NCBI GenBank assembly: GCA_964472165.1
Contig: CAYYJE010000126.1
Location: 1 to 8,423, forward strand
DNA from: UBA1413 sp964472165
GTDB lineage: Bacteria > Bacteroidota > Bacteroidia > Bacteroidales > Prolixibacteraceae
Length of the DNA stretch: 8,423 bases
Direction: 5' to 3'
Of the stretch, positions 1 through 5,882 are shown in pieces; the first letter of the stretch is position 1; each line of letters opens with the position of its first letter. The notes under the pieces were generated by a model. The model searched no databases, was not told the DNA's origin, and worked only from the letters and a program-made list of their open reading frames with translations. A program made the translations under genes and the position numbers.

Positions 1-395
1 ATCACTCCTGCCAGGTTTTGTGGTTTCGTGAGTCCGTAAAAGAGCACGAAAATTCCACCCAGACTGTGACCCATAAGAAACACCGGGAGATTCGGATACT
101 TTTCCCGTGCAGTGCCAATGTATTGGTCTATATCACTGATGATCGTCCCCGAAGAAGCAAGATGCCCTTTAATCCCTTCAGAACGGCCGTGCCCCCGCAT
201 ATCAGGGGCCCAAAAGACCATTCCCTCATTACAGAAAGCCTCCGCCACATGACCATAGCGGCCACCATGCTCCCCTATGCCATGCACCAGACAAACCACA
301 CCACGGAGCGTTACTCCCTGCGGCTCCCACCCCCGGGCATAAATGGCAAGACCATCCTTTGTTTTCCACCCGGTCTCAAAATGAACAATTTCCAT
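1..395 (-). CDS. Alpha/beta hydrolase, monoacylglycerol lipase type (N-terminal part, runs off left edge)
   Basis: Reading the minus strand from the ATG at 395 gives 131 codons with no stop before the window ends, so only the N-terminal part is visible. It shows the hallmarks of the Hydrolase_4 / monoacylglycerol lipase-lysophospholipase group: an oxyanion-hole segment LVHGIGEHGGRY (HG at residues 38-39), a DMRGHGRSEG segment (65-74) and the nucleophile elbow GHSLGG with Ser111 as the likely catalytic serine. The Asp and His of the triad would lie in the missing C-terminal part. The family hydrolyses ester bonds of monoacylglycerols or lysophospholipids; the true substrate here is not readable. 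No signal peptide is seen, so it is probably cytoplasmic. The start is supported by a consensus -7 box 25 bases upstream. It is transcribed divergently from the MATE gene. The family call is firm, the substrate is not. Confidence 0.9.
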   Translation of the reverse strand, partial: MEIVHFETGWKTKDGLAIYARGWEPQGVTLRGVVCLVHGIGEHGGRYGHVAEAFCNEGMVFWAPDMRGHGRSEGIKGHLASSGTIISDIDQYIGTAREKYPNLPVFLMGHSLGGIFVLFYGLTKPQNLAGV

Positions 396-420
396 CTGTT
401 CGAACAATTAAGGATCCCCA

Positions 421-428
421 CAAATATA
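421..428 (-). promoter_or_regulatory. Bacteroidota-type -7 promoter box for the alpha/beta hydrolase
   Basis: The minus strand reads TATATTTG, an exact match to the Bacteroidota -7 consensus TAnnTTTG, with 25 bases between it and the hydrolase ATG at 395. I do not see a clear -33 TTTG partner. It lies back to back with the MATE promoter box. Confidence 0.5.
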
Positions 429-441
429 ATCATTAAGAAGT

Positions 442-449
442 TATCTTTG
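442..449 (+). promoter_or_regulatory. Bacteroidota-type -7 promoter box for the MATE-kinase operon
   Basis: TATCTTTG matches TAnnTTTG exactly and lies 21 bases upstream of the ATG at 471. Because transcription would begin after this box, it argues against the in-frame upstream ATGs (for example 381) and helps set the MATE start. No convincing -33 element is visible. Confidence 0.55.
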
Positions 450-470
450 CACTTTACCAATCCGGCACAA

Positions 471-1841
471 ATGGAATCCGAGAGAATGCCTGTCGCCCTG
501 GGCACCGAAAGCATTGGCAAGTTGCTGTTGCAATATGCCATTCCTTCGGTGATCGCCATGACTGCTTCGTCAATTTATCATATCACAGCCAGTGCTTTCA
601 TTGGCCAGGGAGTAGGCCCTTTAGCCATCTCAGGGCTTGCCATTACTTTTCCTCTGATTAACCTTGCTGCGGCATTCGGTTCACTGGTGGGAGTCGGGGC
701 TGCCACCCTGATGTCGCTGAGACTGGGGCAAAAAGATTATGGCTCGGCAAACCATATCCTGGGAAATGTATTCATGCTTAACCTGATTTTCGGATTAAGC
801 TACACCCTGGTGATCATGCTTTTTCTCGATCCCATCCTTTATTTCTTCGGGGCAAGTCCCGAAACGATTCCCTATGCCCGTGATTATATGGTGGTAATTA
901 CGATAGGAAACGTGGTTACCCACCTCTACTTTGGACTTAACGCGCTGTTGCGGGCAACCGGGAACCCCAGCAAATCAATGCTGGCCACCGTATATTCAGT
1001 AATTATTAACATAGTTTTAACTCCCCTCTTTATCTATGGATTGAATTGGGGAATAAAGGGTGCGGCACTCGCCACAGTGATCGCTCAAACAACCATGCTG
1101 ATCTGGCAAATCAGGTTTTTCAGCGACAGGAAGAGTTCTATCCGGCTGCAACGGGGTATCTTTGGATTGAAAAAACAAATCGTGATGGATTCCCTCTCCA
1201 TTGGGATGGCTCCATTCCTGATGAACGCCGCGGCAAGTGTCATCGTGATTGTCATCAACCGCAGCCTGATCAAATATGGGGGTGACCTGGCAGTAGGGGC
1301 ATACGGGATCATTAACCGGGTGGCAGCACTGTTTGCCATGGTGGTTTTTGGCCTGAACCAGGGCATGCAACCCATTGCAGGATACAATTTCGGAGCCCGC
1401 CAGTACCGCAGGGTAACCAGTGTGCTCAAAATGACCATCGCACTGGCTACCATCGTGATGACAATCGGCTTCCTGACCGCTGAACTTTTCCCCTATGCCG
1501 TCTCCTCCCTGTTTACCCGTGACCAGGGACTGTCAGATATCGTGGTGCCGGGACTTCGAATCGTGATGATCTCAGCCCCGATTGCCGGATTCCAAATGGT
1601 GACATCCAACTTTTTCCAGAGTATAGGCTTGGCCAGGAAAGCCATATACCTTAGCCTTACACGGCAAATAATCTTTTTATTGCCCTGCCTTCTGATTCTC
1701 CCAACCCTCTTCGGAGTGAACGGAGTCTGGTACAGCATGCCCGCAGCCGACATCCTGTCGGCTACCAATGCAGCCGTACTCCTGGGAATGCAGTTCCGGA
1801 AATTCAACAAAATCATTGATTCAGAAACCACTCATTCATAG
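471..1841 (+). CDS. MATE-family efflux transporter (MepA/DinF-like)
   Basis: A 456-residue, strongly hydrophobic protein with the roughly 12 membrane helices and length typical of MATE antiporters, which export cationic drugs or metabolites using a proton or sodium gradient in the inner membrane. Recognisable parts are the first helix with FIGQGVGPLAISGLAITFP (residues 43-61), the LGQKDY loop after helix 2 (85-90), and the second-lobe signature GLNQGMQPIAGYNFGAR (304-320). The open frame continues upstream to base 18, but that part is antisense to the hydrolase and precedes the promoter box, so the ATG at 471 is chosen; 486 is an alternative. In helix 1 the position that normally carries Asp (NxxD..FIG) is Ala40, and the usual Asn is His37. 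The kinase-like gene starts 3 bases after the stop, so the two are co-transcribed. The substrate is unknown. Confidence 0.93.
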   Translation: MESERMPVALGTESIGKLLLQYAIPSVIAMTASSIYHITASAFIGQGVGPLAISGLAITFPLINLAAAFGSLVGVGAATLMSLRLGQKDYGSANHILGNVFMLNLIFGLSYTLVIMLFLDPILYFFGASPETIPYARDYMVVITIGNVVTHLYFGLNALLRATGNPSKSMLATVYSVIINIVLTPLFIYGLNWGIKGAALATVIAQTTMLIWQIRFFSDRKSSIRLQRGIFGLKKQIVMDSLSIGMAPFLMNAAASVIVIVINRSLIKYGGDLAVGAYGIINRVAALFAMVVFGLNQGMQPIAGYNFGARQYRRVTSVLKMTIALATIVMTIGFLTAELFPYAVSSLFTRDQGLSDIVVPGLRIVMISAPIAGFQMVTSNFFQSIGLARKAIYLSLTRQIIFLLPCLLILPTLFGVNGVWYSMPAADILSATNAAVLLGMQFRKFNKIIDSETTHS

Positions 1842-1844
1842 ACC

Positions 1845-2468
1845 ATGTCAAAGAAATTCACCATAACAATCGGACGCCAGTTGGGAAGCGGGGGAAGGGA
1901 AATTGGCAGAACAATGGCTACACGGCTGGGAATCTCCTATTACGACAAGGAACTGCTGCAGATCGCCTCACGGGAAAGCGGCCTGGGTAAAGAATTCTTC
2001 GAAGATATGGATGAGAAAAAAAGCCACAGCATCTTCGGGGGTGTCTTTGACGTGCGGAATATGGTCACGGAAGGACACTTCTCAGGGGCTTACCTGAGTA
2101 ATGAAACTCTTTTTAAAATACAGAGCGACGTGATCAGAAACCTGGCGGAAAAGGAATCAGGCCTCTTCCTTGGACGGTGCGCCGACTATGTCCTGAAAGA
2201 CTTTCCGCAATGTCTGAACATCTTTGTCAGTGCCGACCTGAACGACCGGATCAAAAGAGTGGCTGAGCTTCAGCAAGTAACTGAAGGGAAAGCCCGCGAT
2301 CTCATCGAAAAAACCGACAGGAAAAGAGCAGGCTATTACCGTTTCTTCAGCAATAAAATATGGGGCGCCGCCGAATCCTACCACCTCTGTATCAACAGCT
2401 CCGTTTTGGGAATACACGATACCGCAGAATTTCTTATCTGGTTCACTGAAAAAAGATTCGGACTTTAG
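1845..2468 (+). CDS. Cytidylate kinase-like family protein
   Basis: A 207-residue cytoplasmic protein resembling the cytidylate kinase-like family (Pfam PF13189 type), a P-loop nucleotide-kinase relative. The N-terminus carries the nucleotide-binding loop GRQLGSGGREIG (residues 10-21), followed by YYDKELL (32-38), the central LGRCADYVL segment (109-117), and a basic stretch DRKRAGYYRFF (158-168) where the lid arginines of CMP kinases lie. The family is distinct from the essential Cmk, and the phosphoryl acceptor of most members is not established, so I give no gene symbol. The start is fixed by position: the ATG follows the MATE stop codon after 3 bases, which implies co-transcription and probably translational coupling. 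It ends 46 bases from the convergent nifS-selD stop. The family is confident; the role beside a transporter is unknown. Confidence 0.88.
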   Translation: MSKKFTITIGRQLGSGGREIGRTMATRLGISYYDKELLQIASRESGLGKEFFEDMDEKKSHSIFGGVFDVRNMVTEGHFSGAYLSNETLFKIQSDVIRNLAEKESGLFLGRCADYVLKDFPQCLNIFVSADLNDRIKRVAELQQVTEGKARDLIEKTDRKRAGYYRFFSNKIWGAAESYHLCINSSVLGIHDTAEFLIWFTEKRFGL

Positions 2469-2488
2469 CAAGCTGCTGACAGTCAAGA

Positions 2489-2503
2489 AGAAAAAAGTTT
2501 TCT
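2489..2503. terminator. Possible weak bidirectional terminator between convergent genes
   Basis: AGAAAA (2489-2494) and TTTTCT (2498-2503) can pair around a 3-base loop in the 46-base gap between the two convergent stop codons. The stem is nearly all A-T and therefore weak; the convergent position is the main support. Confidence 0.25.
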
Positions 2504-2514
2504 GCAAAGGAATC

Positions 2515-4728
2515 CTAGCGGAATACACGGATCATCCCCGGTCCCGGATCCAGACAATTCCCGATATGAGAAGCCGAAGAAATGCCGGCCTCATGCAGTT
2601 CCCCGAGGATGGCCTCCCTTTCATTTTGCGGAACGGTAAACAACAATCCCCCGGAAGTCTGGGCATCACAAAGCATGATGCGGGTAATGGAGGAGAGTTG
2701 CGGGTCCCAGGTGATGTGTTTTGAGAAATGGTCCAGGTTATTATTTGACCCTCCGGGGATGACACCGGCGGCGGCCATGCTCATTGTCTGGCTGAAAAGA
2801 GGCACCCTGCCGGCAAACAGTTCCACATCCACCCGGCTTGCCAGGGAGACTTCGCTGAGATGCCCGGTCAGTCCAAATCCGGTGACATCGGTGCAGGCAT
2901 TGATGGTATAACAGACCAGGACCTCCGCCGCCTTTTTGTTTAATTCCGACATGGAGCGGATCGCCTCTTGTGTGGTTTGTTCATCGGCCAGTCCGCGCTT
3001 GATGGCCGTAGCCAGGATGCCCGTACCGATGGGTTTTGTCAGGATAATGGCATCCCCGGGCCGGGCGGCTGAATTTGCCCAAATCCTATCGGGATGGACA
3101 ACACCGCTGACCACCATTCCGAATTTGGGTTCCGGGTCATCAATGGTATGTCCGCCCAAAACCGGAATGCCGGCTTCCGTGGCTTTATCGGAAGCTCCCT
3201 GAAGAATCTCCTTCAACACCTCCATGGGTAGCCTGTTCGAGGGAAATCCGACAATATTCAGGGCAAAAATGGGTCTTGCCCCCATGGCATAAATGTCACT
3301 CAGGGCGTTGGCGGCGGCAATGGCCCCGAAATCGTATGGATTGTCCACGATGGGCGTAAAAAAATCGACAGTCTGGACCAGAGCGGTGGTATCATTGATC
3401 CGGTACACGGCGGCATCGTCAGAATGGCGCGTATCAATCAGAACATCAGGGTTGACTGTCACCGGGATATCTTTCAGGATTTTTTCAAGATCCTGGGGTC
3501 TCAACTTGCAGGCACACCCCAGTCCCTGGGTATAACTGGTAAGACGCACAGGGCCTGTTTGACCTGCGGGGGCTTCAGTTTGGGCAGCCTCTGCAGGCCG
3601 TAAACGTTTTACAATGCCCGTGATGACCCCGGTCGCCCTCCTGATTTCTTCTTCCGTGGTCTGACGCCCCACGGAAAACCGGATAGTACCCATGGCATAC
3701 ACGGATTCCAGCCCGATAGCGGTGAGTACCGGTGAAACATCCACAGCGCCGGCATGACAGGCCGCTCCCGCCGAGGCGGCAATGCCATTCAGTTCCATCT
3801 CATCCAGCAGGATGTTGGCCTCCACATGGGGAAAACTAATACTCAGCGTGTTGGGCAGACGCAGTTCTGGGTGACCGTTGAGCCTGACATCCGGGAATTC
3901 TTTCATCAGGCTTTCGTGAAGCAAATCCCTCATTCTTACAAAATGAATCCTGTTAAGCTCCAGGTCACGGCCTGCGATTTCACAGGCTTTTCCCAATCCC
4001 ACAATTTCGACCACATTTTCCGTCCCGGCCCGTTTGTTTTGTTCATGGTCAGCACCGTGTATGAGTTTCTCCAAAACGATACCGTCCCTGATATAAAGGG
4101 CTCCTATGCCTTTGGGAGCGTACAGTTTATGACCTGCTATGGTCAACAGGTCCACCCCCATGTCCGCCACATCCACGGGGATTTTTCCAACCGACTGGGC
4201 GGCATCGGAATGAAAAGCCACCTTGTACCTGCGGGCTATGTCAGCCAATTCCCTGATGGGTTGAATGGTGCCGATTTCGTTGTTGGCATGCATTATGGAT
4301 ATCAGGATGGTCTGCGGGGTGATGGCCTTCTCCATTTCATCGGCATGGACCAGCCCGAATTCGTCAACCGGAAGGTAGGTTATGGTAAATCCTTTCCGCT
4401 CCATATATCTGCACACCTCCATGACCGCCGGATGCTCCACGGTGGTGGTGATGATGTGGTTCCCCAAGTGGACATGGGCAAAGGCATACCCCTTGATGGC
4501 GTAATTGTTTGATTCACTCCCTCCGCTGGTAAAGATCACCTCATCAGGGCGGCAATTGATCAATGCGGCCACCTGCCTGCGGGCATGTTCAACCGCCCTC
4601 CTGGCTTCGGAACCGAACCGGTGTGAGCTTGACGGATTTCCGAATACTTCTTTCAGAAAGGGTTGTATCGCGCCTGCCACTTCCCTGTCAACGGGAGTGG
4701 TGGCATTGTAATCGAGGTATATCTCCAT
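2515..4728 (-). CDS. NifS-like cysteine desulfurase/selenocysteine lyase fused to SelD selenophosphate synthetase
   Basis: A 737-residue two-enzyme fusion. Residues 1 to about 378 are a fold-type I PLP enzyme of the NifS/IscS/selenocysteine lyase family: LDYNATTP (5-12), His99 in TVEHP, NNEIG (149-153), SDAAQ (174-178), PLP-binding Lys201 in GHKLY and catalytic Cys324 in GAACHAG. A Pro/Ala-rich linker (about 379-394) joins it to a full SelD domain (395-737) with GLGCACK (Cys405, Cys407, Lys408), HSDDAA (435-440), VDFF (454-457), GGHTID (525-530), TDVTGFGL (613-620) and CDAQTSGG (687-694). The first half would release Se (or S) from selenocysteine or cysteine; the second makes selenophosphate from selenide and ATP. 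SelD uses an encoded Cys (TGT), not selenocysteine. All key residues are present and the frame is continuous, so this is a real fusion. The small membrane protein gene ends 27 bases upstream. No good Shine-Dalgarno site is seen. Confidence 0.95.
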   Translation of the reverse strand: MEIYLDYNATTPVDREVAGAIQPFLKEVFGNPSSSHRFGSEARRAVEHARRQVAALINCRPDEVIFTSGGSESNNYAIKGYAFAHVHLGNHIITTTVEHPAVMEVCRYMERKGFTITYLPVDEFGLVHADEMEKAITPQTILISIMHANNEIGTIQPIRELADIARRYKVAFHSDAAQSVGKIPVDVADMGVDLLTIAGHKLYAPKGIGALYIRDGIVLEKLIHGADHEQNKRAGTENVVEIVGLGKACEIAGRDLELNRIHFVRMRDLLHESLMKEFPDVRLNGHPELRLPNTLSISFPHVEANILLDEMELNGIAASAGAACHAGAVDVSPVLTAIGLESVYAMGTIRFSVGRQTTEEEIRRATGVITGIVKRLRPAEAAQTEAPAGQTGPVRLTSYTQGLGCACKLRPQDLEKILKDIPVTVNPDVLIDTRHSDDAAVYRINDTTALVQTVDFFTPIVDNPYDFGAIAAANALSDIYAMGARPIFALNIVGFPSNRLPMEVLKEILQGASDKATEAGIPVLGGHTIDDPEPKFGMVVSGVVHPDRIWANSAARPGDAIILTKPIGTGILATAIKRGLADEQTTQEAIRSMSELNKKAAEVLVCYTINACTDVTGFGLTGHLSEVSLASRVDVELFAGRVPLFSQTMSMAAAGVIPGGSNNNLDHFSKHITWDPQLSSITRIMLCDAQTSGGLLFTVPQNEREAILGELHEAGISSASHIGNCLDPGPGMIRVFR

Positions 4729-4755
4729 CTGATCGCTGAAAGGGAGGTATAATTG

Positions 4756-5079
4756 CTATTGTATCGGATCTTTAACTGCTGAATCTTCATCAGATGGCTC
4801 AAACTCCAGCTCAATACCTCCTGTCCAGCCAGCAATCAGATTATAAATCAGACAGCTGATAGCGGTCATGACAAACCCCACGATCCCGTAAAAGAAAGGT
4901 AGAACAAAAAAGATCGCACTGCCAAACCCTGGAAAATTTCCCGGCATCAACCCGCTTTTCCCCATGATTGAGAAAATCAATCCCATGGGAATCATGAACA
5001 TCAGCATAACACAGAATAAAATAATTGCTGCCACCCATGAGGTCTGCAGAACACTAAAACGCCTGATTCTTCTTTTCAT
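4756..5079 (-). CDS. Small two-helix membrane protein of unknown function (DUF3566-like)
   Basis: A 107-residue protein with a very basic N-terminus (MKRRIRRFSVLQTS), two hydrophobic segments (about residues 13-39 and 52-82), a CLIYNLIAGWTGGIELE segment (76-92) and an acidic tail. The layout and the basic start recall the DUF3566 group of small membrane proteins, but that is recalled resemblance, and no function is known. The reading frame is open up to an ATG at 5166; I prefer 5079 because the hydrophobic core and basic start follow it directly and a near-consensus -7 box lies at 5104-5111, inside the longer version. It ends 27 bases before the nifS-selD fusion on the same strand, so the two probably share a transcript. 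Whether the protein is linked to selenium or sulfur handling cannot be told from sequence. Confidence 0.75.
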   Translation of the reverse strand: MKRRIRRFSVLQTSWVAAIILFCVMLMFMIPMGLIFSIMGKSGLMPGNFPGFGSAIFFVLPFFYGIVGFVMTAISCLIYNLIAGWTGGIELEFEPSDEDSAVKDPIQ

Positions 5080-5103
5080 AATAGTCTTATTTAGTTTCTT
5101 CAA

Positions 5104-5111
5104 TAAAGATA
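5104..5111 (-). promoter_or_regulatory. Near-consensus -7 box for the membrane protein / nifS-selD unit
   Basis: The minus strand reads TATCTTTA, one mismatch from TAnnTTTG, 24 bases before the ATG at 5079. The spacing matches that of the other promoter boxes in this window. It would drive the membrane protein and, by read-through, the NifS-SelD fusion. No -33 box is evident. Confidence 0.4.
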
Positions 5112-5229
5112 CGGGATTTTGGAACAGGTCAGTAGTTTCAGGCCTGAAAGGATCTTTATAAAACACAGAAACATCACATACCCTTTGGTCAGGTTAACTG
5201 AAGGTCAACCGGTGTGGGCTCCAGGCCTC

Positions 5230-5248
5230 TCATTGTCAGGGACAATGA
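5230..5248. terminator. Perfect 8-bp inverted repeat after the DUF4256 gene, possible terminator
   Basis: TCATTGTC-AGG-GACAATGA is an 8-bp perfect inverted repeat with a 3-base loop, 3 bases beyond the DUF4256 stop codon. On the transcribed strand it is not followed by a T-run, so it is either a terminator without a U-tract, an RNA-stabilising 3' hairpin, or a protein-binding palindrome. A second, imperfect repeat (GGTT...AACC, 5192-5210) lies further downstream. Confidence 0.4.
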
Positions 5249-5251
5249 TAC

Positions 5252-5818
5252 TCAGACTTTCAGTAATCCGCGGAATCCCCGGGAAGAATAGTAGGAAGGT
5301 GCACTGTTGTGATAGGTGAATACCTGACCGTACCGGGAATCGGCGAATAGGGCACCTCCAAGTTTTCTTATTTCAAAGGGTGTTTTCACCCAGCTCGAAG
5401 TTTTCTGGTCAAAGGTTCCCAGTTTTTGCAAATCATGGTATTGTTCCTCCGTTAAGATTTCGATACCCATGCCATCCGCCATATCAACAGCGTTATTTGC
5501 GGGTTTAAACTCTTTCCTTGATTCCTGTCCTTCCCTGTCGTAACAAACATTCCGGCGGCCTTTAGGACTTTCTGCCGAACAATCACAGAAAATAAATTCA
5601 CCCGACGTGTGATCATAATCAATGACATCCGGCTCACCCCCGGTCCTTTCCATCTCAGAGAGGGACCATAGTTTTTCAGGCCTTGCTGCCAATCTGGCTT
5701 TTACCTTTTCCCATTCGAGTTCTCCATGGCGTTGCATGTTTTTCTCAAACCGGGTTTGAAGTATTTTGAGTAATTCCTCTTGCTGGTCTGGCGACAGTTC
5801 AATCTGATTTCCCATCAT
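5252..5818 (-). CDS. DUF4256 domain-containing protein
   Basis: A 188-residue soluble protein that matches the DUF4256 family (Pfam PF14066 type) over its whole length; no biochemical function is known for the family. Recognisable conserved blocks are LEWEKVKARL (34-43), WSLSEMERTGGEPDV (51-65), the Cys-containing stretch CDCSAESPKGRRNVCYDRE (78-96, with Cys78, Cys80 and Cys92), SSWVKTPFEIRKLGGALF (141-158) and the C-terminal GFRGLLKV. There is no signal peptide or membrane segment, so it is likely cytoplasmic. Two adjacent ATG codons (5818 and 5815) follow a GAAAGGA site; 5815 gives slightly better spacing, and the longer form is listed. The metallopeptidase gene ends 64 bases upstream and may or may not share the transcript. 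The clustered Cys and charged residues could suit metal or redox chemistry, but that is a guess. Confidence 0.88.
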   Translation of the reverse strand: MMGNQIELSPDQQEELLKILQTRFEKNMQRHGELEWEKVKARLAARPEKLWSLSEMERTGGEPDVIDYDHTSGEFIFCDCSAESPKGRRNVCYDREGQESRKEFKPANNAVDMADGMGIEILTEEQYHDLQKLGTFDQKTSSWVKTPFEIRKLGGALFADSRYGQVFTYHNSAPSYYSSRGFRGLLKV

Positions 5819-5835
5819 TCCTTTCTACTATCCGA

Positions 5836-5843
5836 TAAAATTA
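5836..5843 (-). promoter_or_regulatory. Weak candidate -7 box for the DUF4256 gene
   Basis: The minus strand reads TAATTTTA, one mismatch from TAnnTTTG, 17-20 bases before the two candidate ATGs. A/T-rich context makes a chance match likely, so this is tentative. Confidence 0.22.
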
Positions 5844-5882
5844 ACAAGAGTGTTCAATGTTTCATTCTGCACTACATGAATT

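Noticed and set aside
18..470. N-terminal extension of the MATE reading frame
   Set aside because: It is antisense to the well-conserved hydrolase, lies upstream of the -7 box and has no MATE homology; the transporter starts at 471.
3514..3516. Possible selenocysteine codon at the SelD active site
   Set aside because: The codon on the coding strand is TGT, so the residue is Cys, as in many bacterial SelD proteins.
3754..4512. Long plus-strand open frame (252 codons) inside the NifS-SelD gene
   Set aside because: It is antisense to the conserved NifS domain and its translation resembles no protein; it is a shadow of codon bias.
5080..5166. Longer start (ATG at 5166) for the small membrane protein
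   Set aside because: It would include the -7-like box at 5104-5111 within the coding sequence, and the added 29 residues show no conserved feature.
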